Shown here piece by piece: positions 35,234 to 43,468 of a stretch of DNA of 64,000 bases; within the stretch, counting starts at the first letter, position 1; each line of letters opens with the position of its first letter. The DNA comes from AV80 sp035536995. GTDB taxonomy: Bacteria; Verrucomicrobiota; Verrucomicrobiia; Chthoniobacterales; UBA10450. The notes under the pieces were generated by a model. That model ran no database searches. It was not told the origin of the DNA and saw only the letters and a program-made list of their open reading frames with translations. A program made the position numbers and the translations under genes. The DNA lies in NCBI GenBank assembly GCA_035536995.1, contig DATLNB010000022.1:1-64000 (forward strand), given 5' to 3'.

Positions 35234-36096
35234 AAGCATCGGTCGACGGCGACCGCGCCCACGAATACCACGCTGACGAAGGCGTTGCTCTGGAAAAACG
35301 CCCGGTTGATCGCGGCCAGGTCAAGCCGCCGGACGCTCAGGTGTTCGTAGATCAAGGCGCCGGCGACGAACGGCAGGGCCGCGTAATAGGCGACCCCCAG
35401 CCCGGCGGAGACGCCAAAACCAATCAGCGCGCCGAACATCAACAGATGTAAACCTTGCGCGACGCGCAAACTTGTCGGCGGCCCAAGCCGCACGACCAGC
35501 GAATGCAAGCCTTCGCGCCGATCGAATTCGACGTCCTGGATCGCGTAGATCAAATCGAAGCCTGCCACCCAGCAAACCACCCCGGTACCCAAGATGAGAG
35601 GCGGCAGAGCAAGGGTGCCGGTCTGCGCAATCCAAGCGCCTGCCGGGGCGACCGAGAGCGCGAGGCCGAGGAAAAAGTGGGTGGCGTTCGTGAAGCGTTT
35701 CGTGAGGGAATAAAAAAAGATTATGGCCAGAGCAACCGGTGCGAGGATGCCTGCCGTCCGGTTGATCGCGGCACTGGCGACGAGAAACGCAGCGCTCGTA
35801 ACGAACAACAGCACCCAGGCCAAAGACTTCGGCATTAAGCGGTGCCGGCCAGCTGTGCGCGGGTTTCGACGGTCTATTTGCCAGTCGACGAGACGATTGA
35901 AAAGCATCGCGGCCGTTCTTGCCAGCACCATGCAGGCGACGACAAGGCACCCCACGCGAAGGGATGGGCGACCGTTCGCGGCGACAAGCAACGCGCCTAG
36001 CGCGAACGGCAAGGCGAAAATGGTGTGAGAAAAACGGATCAGCTCCAGGAAACCAGTGATTGGGCCTTTCGAACCTCTTAAGGCGTCCGCTTCCAT
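35230..36096 (-). CDS. UbiA-family polyprenyltransferase
   Basis: This 288-residue polytopic membrane enzyme has about eight hydrophobic helices. The first Asp-rich motif is N67-R-L-V-D71-W-Q-I-D75 and the second is YAIQDVEFDRREGL. Such enzymes join a polyprenyl diphosphate to an aromatic acceptor in quinone synthesis. The length and N-terminus (LELIRFSHTIFALPFALGALLV) fit the 4-hydroxybenzoate/MqnP-type subgroup, but the acceptor cannot be told without other quinone genes. It lies 8 nt after the metallo-beta-lactamase-like gene, so the two form an operon. Confidence 0.9.
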   Translation of the reverse strand: MEADALRGSKGPITGFLELIRFSHTIFALPFALGALLVAANGRPSLRVGCLVVACMVLARTAAMLFNRLVDWQIDRRNPRTAGRHRLMPKSLAWVLLFVTSAAFLVASAAINRTAGILAPVALAIIFFYSLTKRFTNATHFFLGLALSVAPAGAWIAQTGTLALPPLILGTGVVCWVAGFDLIYAIQDVEFDRREGLHSLVVRLGPPTSLRVAQGLHLLMFGALIGFGVSAGLGVAYYAALPFVAGALIYEHLSVRRLDLAAINRAFFQSNAFVSVVFVGAVAVDRCF

Positions 36097-36104
36097 GGAC
36101 TTTG

Positions 36105-36722
36105 TCAGGAACTGCTCGCCAGGAGTTGTTCTAGGCGCACCCGGGCGTTGCTGACAAGCGGGGTCCCGTGCGCGAAAAGCATTCGCTCGAATCGATAATC
36201 GAGAAGGCTTTCGAGCGATCGCCGCATCAGTCTGGCATTAGTGCAGTATTTGGCCGGAAGAAGGGAAAAACCGTACGGGTCAAGATTGATCAGGGCGTCG
36301 CCGATAAGCATGGTTCCTCCTTGGCTCGCAAAGTGAAGCGCGGTTTCCCCTGCGGGCGCTCCCGGCACCGGGATGGCCGTTAATTCCGCGCACTTTTCCT
36401 GAGCTGAGGAGACTGGTTGGCAGCGACCCGCAGGCCTCGATTCAGAGGGCGTTTTACCGCCAAAAACCGGTACCCGAAAGCGCTCCGCGAACGCGTCTGT
36501 GGCGCGTTCATGGTTTTCGTTAGTCACGACGATTCCGGCGATCTCATGCCTGGCCCCGACCTCCTCGAGGGACTCGCGCTCCAGCGGGATCGGATCGATA
36601 AAAAAGAGCCCGCTCTGGGTGTCGACGGCCGACGAGCAAAGATCGGCTTTTACCTTCGGATCGAAGGCCTGCCAGAAATAGATGCCGGGCGCGATGAGGG
36701 CGATTTCCGTAGCCATTGCCAT
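36105..36722 (-). CDS. Degenerate metallo-beta-lactamase-fold protein
   Basis: The protein has about 205 residues. In-frame ATGs are at 36734, 36722 and 36716. GGAGG at 36735-36739 touches the first and lies 12 nt from the second, so 36722 is a compromise. The layout is that of the MBL fold: GLFFIDPI, then IAGIVVTNENHERATDAF in the place of the HxHxDH block, then GTMLIGDALINLDP and MLFAHGTPLV. The metal motif reads NENHER and has lost most ligands, so hydrolase activity is doubtful. It is encoded directly upstream of the UbiA-family gene. Confidence 0.7.
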   Translation of the reverse strand: MAMATEIALIAPGIYFWQAFDPKVKADLCSSAVDTQSGLFFIDPIPLERESLEEVGARHEIAGIVVTNENHERATDAFAERFRVPVFGGKTPSESRPAGRCQPVSSAQEKCAELTAIPVPGAPAGETALHFASQGGTMLIGDALINLDPYGFSLLPAKYCTNARLMRRSLESLLDYRFERMLFAHGTPLVSNARVRLEQLLASSS

Positions 36723-36811
36723 GGGGTTGAGCATCCTCCAACCGACGAACCTCCTCAAGACCGGGGGGGAACCAAGGAGGAAAGGACTGGCACCATAGGT
36801 GCTATACGGAA

Positions 36812-36817
36812 TATAAT
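36812..36817 (+). promoter_or_regulatory. Consensus -10 box (TATAAT) 9 nt before the gspF/pilC start
   Basis: TATAAT ends 9 nt before the ATG at 36827. A weak -35 candidate (CTGGCA or TGGCAC, about 36787-36793) is 18-19 nt upstream. If this promoter is used, transcription would begin at or within a few nucleotides of the start codon, giving a leaderless mRNA. No Shine-Dalgarno site lies in that interval. Confidence 0.55.
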
Positions 36818-36826
36818 TACCATAAC

Positions 36827-38050
36827 ATGATCACCTTCTCCTACCAAGCCCGAGATATGTCCGGGAAGATCGTTTCCGGCATCCAAGATGCCTTGAACGA
36901 GGACAACGCCGTCACCAGCCTCATGAGTCGTGGCTTGATGGTGCTGTCTCTTCAGCAAAAGTCCGTCGCCAGCAAGACCCGTAAGAAAACCTGGACGGTA
37001 AAAGAAACCGACCTCGTTTTGTTTACCCGCCAGCTCTCGACCATGATCGAGGCCGGCATTTCGCTCGTCCAGGCCCTCACCGCCCTCTACGACCAGTGCG
37101 ACCCAAAGCGGCAAAAGAACCTGCGCCATATCATTAGCGATGTGACCACCCGCGTCCAAGGCGGTGAAACTTTCCACGAATCAATCGCGAAACATCCGCG
37201 CGTTTTCGATCGACTGTTCGTCAGCATGGTCAAAGCTGGCGAGCACGGCGGCTTGCTGGCTGAGATTCTCGATCGTCTGGCGGGCTTCCTCGAAGCCAGC
37301 GCCCGGTTGAGGAAGAAGATCAAGTCCGCGATGACCTACCCGGTCATTGTCATCTGTATTGCGATGGGAATCACTACGTTCCTGATCGTGAAGGTCGTCC
37401 CGATCTTCGGCGAGATTTTCAAGGATTTCGGTTCGCAGCTGCCGGCGCCAACCCAGTTCTTGATCGACGTCAGCGATTTCATGCGCGGCCAATGGTATTT
37501 TCTGCTGCTTGGAATCGGCGGCACTTTCTTCGGCATCCGCACCTTCCTCCGGACAACTCGCGGAAAACAACTTTGGGACCGCTGGAAGCTGAAGCTGCCC
37601 GTGTTTGGTCCTCTCATTCATAAGATCTGCATGTCGCGTTTCGCGCGAACGTTTGCCCAGCTGATCCGCAGCGGTGTGCCGATTCTCGAAGTACTCGACA
37701 TCGTAGGCGGTGCCTCGGGCAACCATGTCGTCGAGACAAGCATCAACGGCGTGAGCGGCGACGTAGAGAAAGGTGACAACCTTTCTGTCGCACTTTCCAA
37801 GAAGCCAATCTTCCCGCCGATGATGCTGCGAATGGTCGCGGCCGGTGAAGCGACGGGCAAAATCGACACCATGCTCGAGAAGATGGCCGACTTCTGGGAC
37901 GAAGAAATCGAAGCCATGCTCGACGCCCTGACGTCGTTGATCGAGCCAATGTTGATCGTCTTTCTCGGTGTGATCGTGGGTGGAATCGTGATCGCGATGT
38001 TCCTGCCGATCTTCAAGCTCAACGAAGTGGTTTCGCAGAGCAAAAACTAG
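36827..38050 (+). CDS. Type II secretion/type IV pilus inner-membrane platform protein (GspF/PilC family)
   Basis: This 407-residue protein begins MITFSYQARDMSGKIVSG, the classical GspF/PilC N-terminus. It has two repeats of the T2SSF domain, each with conserved patterns (LSTMIEAGISLVQALTAL, MVKAGEHGGLLAEIL, LIRSGVPILEVLDIV, MVAAGEATGKIDTMLEKMADF). Membrane segments lie at about 165-195, 220-240 and 375-395. It would anchor the assembly ATPase at the inner membrane. No other pilus or secretion gene is nearby, so it is an orphan here. Its 3' end, including the TAG stop, is part of a tandem duplication. Confidence 0.94.
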   Translation: MITFSYQARDMSGKIVSGIQDALNEDNAVTSLMSRGLMVLSLQQKSVASKTRKKTWTVKETDLVLFTRQLSTMIEAGISLVQALTALYDQCDPKRQKNLRHIISDVTTRVQGGETFHESIAKHPRVFDRLFVSMVKAGEHGGLLAEILDRLAGFLEASARLRKKIKSAMTYPVIVICIAMGITTFLIVKVVPIFGEIFKDFGSQLPAPTQFLIDVSDFMRGQWYFLLLGIGGTFFGIRTFLRTTRGKQLWDRWKLKLPVFGPLIHKICMSRFARTFAQLIRSGVPILEVLDIVGGASGNHVVETSINGVSGDVEKGDNLSVALSKKPIFPPMMLRMVAAGEATGKIDTMLEKMADFWDEEIEAMLDALTSLIEPMLIVFLGVIVGGIVIAMFLPIFKLNEVVSQSKN

Positions 38051-38074
38051 GTTTTCGCAGAGCAAAAGCTAAGG
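38031..38074 (+). repeat. 22-nt tandem duplication across the gspF/pilC stop codon
   Basis: TTTCGCAGAGCAAAA at 38031 (the last codons of the gene) is repeated at 38053 in the 3' untranslated region. Each copy continues with nearly the same CTAGG/CTAAGG end. It looks like a recent slippage duplication. Confidence 0.75.
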
Positions 38075-38096
38075 AGAAGCCTCGCTCATGTGTGGG

Positions 38097-38124
38097 AGGA
38101 GTGGGATCGAAAGGTCCCACTCCT
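38097..38124. terminator. Palindrome between convergent gspF/pilC and lhr genes
   Basis: AGGAGTGGGA (38097-38106) and TCCCACTCCT (38115-38124) form a perfect 10-bp stem with an 8-nt loop. It lies between two convergent genes and could work as a bidirectional terminator. T-runs are short, so termination strength is uncertain. Confidence 0.55.
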
Positions 38125-38133
38125 TTCGCGTTT

Positions 38134-40779
38134 CTACGACGGGGAGGCCGCCGCCGCGGCGCTCTCCACTTTTGCATACATCTCCCGATAGATCCGCTCG
38201 ATCGCGCTCGTCGGGTCCTCCAGCATCATATTTTCCTTGATCACGCTGGCGTAGATGGCGAACGAAAAAGGCGAGACCACGGGCAGCTCCAGTAGCTTCC
38301 ATTCGAACGCCTGGACTTCGTCCAGAAAAGAATAGGCGCTTTCTGCGTCGAGAAACGTGTGGGTCGCCTGCCGGTAGGCCTCAACCAAGAGCGGGTGGTT
38401 CGGTTCATGCCGCTCCAGGACCCGGAATAAAACCTCAGCGCTCCAATTGAATTGCTTCCGCTTCCGCTGTTTCCCGGGCAGATTTCGCGGAACCATCAGA
38501 CCAGTCTGGGCTACGCCGCGGAACTGCCACTTCACCAGTTCCGACCCGCGCAACGCCAGCGCAAGATGCTCCTCAGCCGCCGCACGCTCGAAACAGGCGC
38601 GCAATTCTGTGAGGGGTAACTCCTGAAACTTTCGCAGTGTGAGAAGGAACCCATAATCGTCGATGGTCACCAGGGCGTTTCCACCAATTCGGTTTTTTAC
38701 CCGCAAGGCTACGATGCGAGATAGCGCGTCGTTCGCGCTCCGCCCGATCAGCGAGTGGAAAAAACAGTGTGAATGCCCCCCTTCCCGATAAAGCTCGACC
38801 AGCATTTTTCGCCCGACCGGAATATCTGAAATGCTGAGCTGGGCGCGGAACAGTTCGACGATGGCCTGGGCGTTCGCGATCGACAGGTCATATCGTTCTA
38901 CGAGCCAGTCGGCAATTTCTGGATCGGATTTCTCGCGGACCAATCCGTCCACGTCCGTTCGAAGCTGGCGGACAGCGCGGGCCAGATTCGAGGTAAGCGG
39001 CATCTTCGCGGCGTTCCAGCGCGGGATCGTCGGTAGATGTCCGTCTGCTCGCTCGACGAACGCTTCCTGCACACCGGTATCGATCAATCGTACAGTCCGA
39101 CCACCCAGCACGAACAGGTCGCCGATCTTCAGTTGCTTGACAAAATTTTCCTCCACCGAACCGAGCCGGCGATGACGGAGGAGCACATCGATAAATCCTT
39201 CGGAGTGGATCGTGCCGATGTTGACCAGGAACTCGCGGGCGATCTTCGGATGCGCGAGCGAAATGGTTGCGTTTTCCACCTGGATCTTTCCGAAGACTCC
39301 GGCGTACTGTTTTTCGAGAGCCGCGCCGCCCCCTTTTAGATATTCGAGAATGCGGTCGAATTCATCCCGCGTCAGGTCGCGAAACGGGTAGGCGCGGCGG
39401 ACGAGTGCGAACGTTTCGTCCAGACCGATTGGCGCCACCGCCGCCAGCCCGACGACATGCTGGGCGACAACGTCATACGGTTTTTGCTGGATCTTTATCG
39501 GGTCAAGCGCGCGTTGGCGGACAAGCCTTGCCGTTACAGTCGCCTCAACGAGATCGTTGATGTTGGTTGCCACGAGCACGCCATGGCTATTGCGATCGAG
39601 CGAATGTCCTGAGCGCCCGATTCGCTGGATGGCGCGTGAGACCCCTTTCGGGGTGGCCACCATCACTACCAGGTCCACGGCGCCGATATCGATCCCCATC
39701 TCGAGGCTGGTCGAGCAAACCACCGCGCGCAATTCGCCGTTCTTGAGCCGGTCTTCAACTTCGAGCCGGACACTCCGATCGAGCGACGCGTGATGAATCT
39801 CGATCTGCTCCGCCAATTCCGGCAACAACTCCTTGAGCCGCAACCCAACCTGCTCGGCGGCCGAACGGACGTTGGTGAACACGAGCACCGACTTCCTCCG
39901 CCGAATCAGCTCCGCTAGCTCTGCGTAGAGCCGTACCCCGGTGTAGCCCGCCGGCGGATACGGCTTGCGCCGAATCGGCGAAAACACCTCCACCAGCGAC
40001 TTCTTCTCCGTTTGCGCCTCAGCAATCCGACACTTCCGTCCCTGGCCGACAAGGAATTGCGCCAGCACATCCAGCGGCGCCGCAGTCGCCGAGAGCCCGA
40101 TCCGGCAAATGGTAGGGACATCGCGCTGCGATGTCTGCGGACGGGACAGCGCGCCGTTCCTACCAACGACGTGCGCGCGTAGTCGCTCAAGCCGCTCGAG
40201 CGAAATGGTCAGGTCCGCGCCCCGCTTGTTCCCGGCAAACGAATGCAACTCATCTACCACCACGAACTCGCATTCCCCGAGATGCGCCGCGTAACTTTCC
40301 TGCGCCAGCATCACCGCCAGGCTTTCCGGCGTCGTGATCAGAATGTGCGCCGCTTTATCCCGGAACTTAACTCGTTCGCTCGCCGGTGTATCACCCGTGC
40401 GTAGATGAATGCGCAGCTGCTTCTCCAAACCCATACCGATAATCGGCGCCCGGATATTTTTCCCAATATCGTAGGCAAGGGCGCGCAATGGGGACACGTA
40501 GATGCAGTGCACGCTCGCGCCGAGCTTCCCGGCATCCAGCTTCCTTAGCAGCGCATCGAAAATTCCAAGGAACGCTGAGAGCGTCTTGCCGCTCCCCGTC
40601 GGTGAAGTCAGCAAGATCGATTCACGATTGAGCACCGCCGGCACCGCCAACAACTGCGCGTGCGTGAACGCCGGAAAACTCTGATCGAACCACGCTGTGA
40701 GCCGTGAATGCAACTGCTTCCGGAGCGCTGACGCTGTCGCCGCCACCTGCCGAGCTTGATCCCTCCGGTCCTTCGCCAT
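38134..40779 (-). CDS. Lhr-like superfamily 2 DEAD/DEAH helicase
   Basis: This 881-residue protein has Walker A SPTGSGKT (59-66) and the DEAH-type box DELH (176-179, VVVDELHSFAGNKRG). Further helicase motifs are LSATAAP and TSLEMGIDIGAVDLVV with QRIGRSGHS. The C-terminal half contains the winged-helix and Lhr-core segments (DRILEYLKGGG, GRKMLVELYREGGHSHCFFHSLIGRSANDAL). Lhr-core proteins unwind DNA and RNA:DNA hybrids in repair. The size corresponds to the short Lhr form without the long C-terminal extension of the E. coli protein. Confidence 0.93.
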   Translation of the reverse strand: MAKDRRDQARQVAATASALRKQLHSRLTAWFDQSFPAFTHAQLLAVPAVLNRESILLTSPTGSGKTLSAFLGIFDALLRKLDAGKLGASVHCIYVSPLRALAYDIGKNIRAPIIGMGLEKQLRIHLRTGDTPASERVKFRDKAAHILITTPESLAVMLAQESYAAHLGECEFVVVDELHSFAGNKRGADLTISLERLERLRAHVVGRNGALSRPQTSQRDVPTICRIGLSATAAPLDVLAQFLVGQGRKCRIAEAQTEKKSLVEVFSPIRRKPYPPAGYTGVRLYAELAELIRRRKSVLVFTNVRSAAEQVGLRLKELLPELAEQIEIHHASLDRSVRLEVEDRLKNGELRAVVCSTSLEMGIDIGAVDLVVMVATPKGVSRAIQRIGRSGHSLDRNSHGVLVATNINDLVEATVTARLVRQRALDPIKIQQKPYDVVAQHVVGLAAVAPIGLDETFALVRRAYPFRDLTRDEFDRILEYLKGGGAALEKQYAGVFGKIQVENATISLAHPKIAREFLVNIGTIHSEGFIDVLLRHRRLGSVEENFVKQLKIGDLFVLGGRTVRLIDTGVQEAFVERADGHLPTIPRWNAAKMPLTSNLARAVRQLRTDVDGLVREKSDPEIADWLVERYDLSIANAQAIVELFRAQLSISDIPVGRKMLVELYREGGHSHCFFHSLIGRSANDALSRIVALRVKNRIGGNALVTIDDYGFLLTLRKFQELPLTELRACFERAAAEEHLALALRGSELVKWQFRGVAQTGLMVPRNLPGKQRKRKQFNWSAEVLFRVLERHEPNHPLLVEAYRQATHTFLDAESAYSFLDEVQAFEWKLLELPVVSPFSFAIYASVIKENMMLEDPTSAIERIYREMYAKVESAAAAASPS

Positions 40780-40880
40780 TGCTTCGACTCTGCCACGGAG
40801 CTAATGCCCTGCGCAAAGCGGGCTCGCAGGCACGCCTCATTAACCTTGACCGCCCCAGTCGGAAAAACGAATGTCCGCGA

Positions 40881-41312
40881 ATGACAAAAATATATCTCGT
40901 TTCCCTCAGCCTGATCGTCGCAGCGGTCGCATTTGCGGCGACGCCCAAGGTTCCTTCCGAAACGGAGCTAAAGTCGATGACGCTCGAGACGCTTCTCACC
41001 TTTAACAAAGGCGTGCAGGCGAAGGATTTCACCGGTTTCTACAAAGACATCGCCAAACTCTGGCAGGAACAAACGACGCCGGAGAAATTGCAGGGACTTT
41101 TCCAGGACTTCATCGACAAGGAACTCGACATCTCCCCGATCAAGAAACTCGAGCCCGTCTTCAACAAACCCGCCGAGATCAATTCCGATGACGTCCTTGT
41201 GGTCAACGGCTACTACCCGACCACGCCCAAGCGCGTCGTTTTCAAATTGCAGTATCTGCAGGAACAGGGCGATTGGAAGCTCGTCGGGATCAAGCTCGAT
41301 ACCGTAGATTAG
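40881..41312 (+). CDS. Small exported protein, unknown function
   Basis: This 143-residue protein is taken from the ATG at 40881. The frame is open further upstream, but that part overlaps the start of the divergent lhr gene and would bury the signal peptide. Residues 1-20 (IYLVSLSLIVAAVAFAA) form a signal segment. The remaining part is charged, with TLLTFNKGVQAKDFTGFYKDIAKLW and VVNGYYPTTPKRVVFKLQYLQEQGDWKLVGIKL. This pattern suggests an NTF2-like or DUF4864-like cone fold, but I do not recognise the family with certainty. It probably acts in the periplasm. Confidence 0.7.
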   Translation: MTKIYLVSLSLIVAAVAFAATPKVPSETELKSMTLETLLTFNKGVQAKDFTGFYKDIAKLWQEQTTPEKLQGLFQDFIDKELDISPIKKLEPVFNKPAEINSDDVLVVNGYYPTTPKRVVFKLQYLQEQGDWKLVGIKLDTVD

Positions 41313-41360
41313 CGGAGGCGCGAGCGCATTCCTCCGGGCATAGACGCATTGCCGCGCGGG

Positions 41361-41422
41361 TAGCGCCCATCGCGCTCTGACGTCAGCGATTAATCCCTCA
41401 CGCGACTGTAGCCAGGGCGCTA
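41361..41422. repeat. Inverted repeat TAGCGCCC/GGGCGCTA in a 235-nt gap
   Basis: TAGCGCCC (41361-41368) and GGGCGCTA (41415-41422) are exact reverse complements 46 nt apart, between two small exported-protein genes. The rest of the gap (41313-41547) shows no gene. The arms may belong to another dispersed palindromic element. Confidence 0.5.
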
Positions 41423-41547
41423 TCTCGCCGTGTCCGACCAAGCCTTTCCCGCCCCTCGTCCCATCAATGCCCAGCTGGTGACTTACTTAGCGGTCGAATA
41501 CTTTCCTGCGGCCGCGGCGCTCTCTTGGCGCGTTAGGAATACGAAAG

Positions 41548-42030
41548 ATGAGCACGAAGCGGAACAAAACAGCGAAACAAGCATTCGCCTGGTTAATCGG
41601 AATAATGATTTGTGCGTCCGTCGCGCGCGCCGCTGAAGTAACAATGACAGCGGAGACCGCGACCGGCACCGATGCAACGCCCACCACGATTTTTGCGCGC
41701 GATACGCCTGCGGTGTTCGCCCTCCTGCGAATGGAAGGCGTTAAGAAGGGCGATAAACTGCGCGCCGTTTGGTTTGCAGACGATATAGGCGACGCCGCGC
41801 CGGCCAAGACCAAGATCGCCGAAAAAACTATGACCATGGAAGGCGACCCCACCGAGGGAAGTTTTTCGTGCACGAAGCCCGGGAAGAATTGGCCCGCCGG
41901 GAAATATCACGTGGACATTTACGCAAACGACCAATTAGCCACAACGGCGAAGTTCACCGTTGAAGCCGCCGCGAAGACCACGGAGGAACCCCCAAAGGAC
42001 ACCGCTGAGGACGGCGCTGAGCCTAAGTAA
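41548..42030 (+). CDS. Small exported protein, unknown function
   Basis: This 160-residue protein has a signal peptide (AFAWLIGIMICASVARAAE, residues about 12-29). The mature part has a beta-rich pattern: VFALLRMEGVKKGDKLRAVWFADDIGD, then GSFSCTKPGKNWPAGKYHVDIYANDQLATTAKFTVE. This resembles the immunoglobulin-like strand order of exported carbohydrate- or protein-binding domains. The C-terminus is rich in Glu, Lys and Pro. AGGA lies 9 nt before the ATG. I do not recognise a named family. Confidence 0.72.
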   Translation: MSTKRNKTAKQAFAWLIGIMICASVARAAEVTMTAETATGTDATPTTIFARDTPAVFALLRMEGVKKGDKLRAVWFADDIGDAAPAKTKIAEKTMTMEGDPTEGSFSCTKPGKNWPAGKYHVDIYANDQLATTAKFTVEAAAKTTEEPPKDTAEDGAEPK

Positions 42031-42187
42031 CGTTCAAGTCAAAACGGAGGGTTCAAGCCATCGGCCCTTTGCTTCGGCATCGCGATGTGGTTCCGGGGGA
42101 CGACTGACTTCGTGCAGGGGGTAAATGAAGAAGGCGACTGCCGTTAGACTGAAAAATCCGGTCCGGTTGTTTAGCACGCTTTTCGCC
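42031..42187. other. Convergent intergenic gap, nothing recognised
   Basis: The 157 nt between the exported protein gene and the rarA stop codon contain no convincing gene, RNA or strong hairpin. Confidence 0.5.
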
Positions 42188-43360
42188 TCACCCCTCCGGG
42201 TTCACGGGGAAGTGTTTGTTCTTCAGGCGTTCCGGCACGCGCTCGGTTTGCTCGGATTCAATCTCTTCGGTCGCAGCGCCTAGCGCTTCATAGGCTTCGC
42301 GACTCTTCTTGGCGCGGCACATGTAGTAGACGGCGTGGGCGAGGGGGATACGGGCTTCGGGGAGGCCGACGAATTCGACGGCTTGCTGGGTGGCAATGGC
42401 GAGGGGAAGCGCTTCGGGGTCGGCCAGGCCGACGTCTTCGCTGGCGAAGATGACGATGCGGCGGGCGATGAAACGGAAGTCTTCGCCGGCGTGGAGCATT
42501 TTCGCGAGCCAATAGATGGCGCCTTTCTCGTCTGAGGCGCGCATGCTTTTGATAAAGGCGCTGATGGTGTCGTAGTGGGCGTCGCCTTTCTTGTCGTAGA
42601 CGATGGCTTTTTGTTGAATGGAGTCTTCGGCGACGGCGAGGGTAAAGTGGATGACCTGTTTTTTATCAGGCGGCGTGGTGAGGACGCCGACTTCCAAAGC
42701 GTTGAGGCATTTGCGGGCGTCGCCGTCGGCGAGCTTGGCGAGGTGGGTCCGGGCTTCGGGGTCGATTCGGACGGTGTGATTGCCAAGGCCGCGGTCTTTG
42801 TCGGCCAACGCGCGGTCGATGAGTTGCTCAAGTTGTTGAACCTTGAGGGACTCGAGCTGGAAGACCTGGGAGCGGGAGACGAGGGCACTGTTGACGTAGA
42901 AGAACGGGTTGTAGGTGGTGGCGCCGATTAGGCGCAGGTTCCCGCTCTCGACGTCGGGCAAGAGAATGTCCTGCTGGGCTTTGTTGAAGTGATGGATCTC
43001 GTCGACGAACAGGATGGTTTTCCGGCCGGCGGAGCGGAGACGGTTTTGGGCGGCCGCAACGACTTTGCGCATTTCAGCGACATTGCTCTCGACGCCGCTG
43101 AGGCGCTCGAACTTGGCGTGAGTCATGTCGGCAATAACATGGGCCAGGGTGGTTTTGCCGGTGCCGGGCGGGCCGGAGAGGATCACGGAAGGGAGGCGGT
43201 CGGCTTCGATGGCGCGCCGCAGGAGCTTTCCGGGCGCGAGGATGTGTTCCTGGCCGACGAATTCGTCGAGGGTGCGCGGGCGCATCCTGGCGGCAAGGGG
43301 AGCGGATGCGGTGACGGCCTCTGCAATAGGCTCGTCGGTGGACTGGAAGAGGTCCTGCAC
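42188..43360 (-). CDS. rarA: Replication-associated recombination protein A (AAA+ ATPase)
   Basis: This 390-residue protein starts at a GTG. It begins with LAARMRPRTLDEFVGQEHILAPG, Walker A GPPGTGKT (63-70), Walker B ILFVDE (116-121) and sensor I LIGATTYNPFF. The tetramerisation region follows (DEKGAIYWLAKMLHAGEDFRFIARRIVIFASEDVG). RarA acts at stalled replication forks. The protein ends VPERLKNKHFPVNPEG, so the glycine/tyrosine-rich tail common in the family is missing and the length is below the usual 430-450. It may be a natural short form or a 3' frameshift. Confidence 0.93.
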   Translation of the reverse strand: MQDLFQSTDEPIAEAVTASAPLAARMRPRTLDEFVGQEHILAPGKLLRRAIEADRLPSVILSGPPGTGKTTLAHVIADMTHAKFERLSGVESNVAEMRKVVAAAQNRLRSAGRKTILFVDEIHHFNKAQQDILLPDVESGNLRLIGATTYNPFFYVNSALVSRSQVFQLESLKVQQLEQLIDRALADKDRGLGNHTVRIDPEARTHLAKLADGDARKCLNALEVGVLTTPPDKKQVIHFTLAVAEDSIQQKAIVYDKKGDAHYDTISAFIKSMRASDEKGAIYWLAKMLHAGEDFRFIARRIVIFASEDVGLADPEALPLAIATQQAVEFVGLPEARIPLAHAVYYMCRAKKSREAYEALGAATEEIESEQTERVPERLKNKHFPVNPEG

Positions 43361-43370
43361 GGTCGAAATT

Positions 43371-43452
43371 TAGACAGGATTAACAGGATTTACAGGATGG
43401 AGAAAGAGGGGTGCCGAACTCCCCATCCTGTTAATCCGGTAAATTCTGTCTA
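43371..43452. repeat. 82-nt palindromic element with ACAGGAT repeats
   Basis: The left arm (43371-43400) is made of words like TAGACAGGATTAACAGGAT and TTACAGGATGG. The right arm (43424-43452) contains the near-complement CATCCTGTTAATCC and TTCTGTCTA. A short inner stem GGGG/CCCC (43408-43411 and 43421-43424) sits in the middle. It fills the divergent gap between rarA and the DUF1460 gene. ACAGGATTAACAGGATTTACAGG-type words are known as dispersed repeats in diverse environmental bacteria. Confidence 0.75.
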
Positions 43453-43468
43453 CATTCCCCGTCACATT

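Noticed and set aside
42989..43468. Extension of the DUF1460 frame upstream
   Set aside because: It is antisense to rarA and crosses the ACAGGAT palindrome; the signal peptide begins at 43469.
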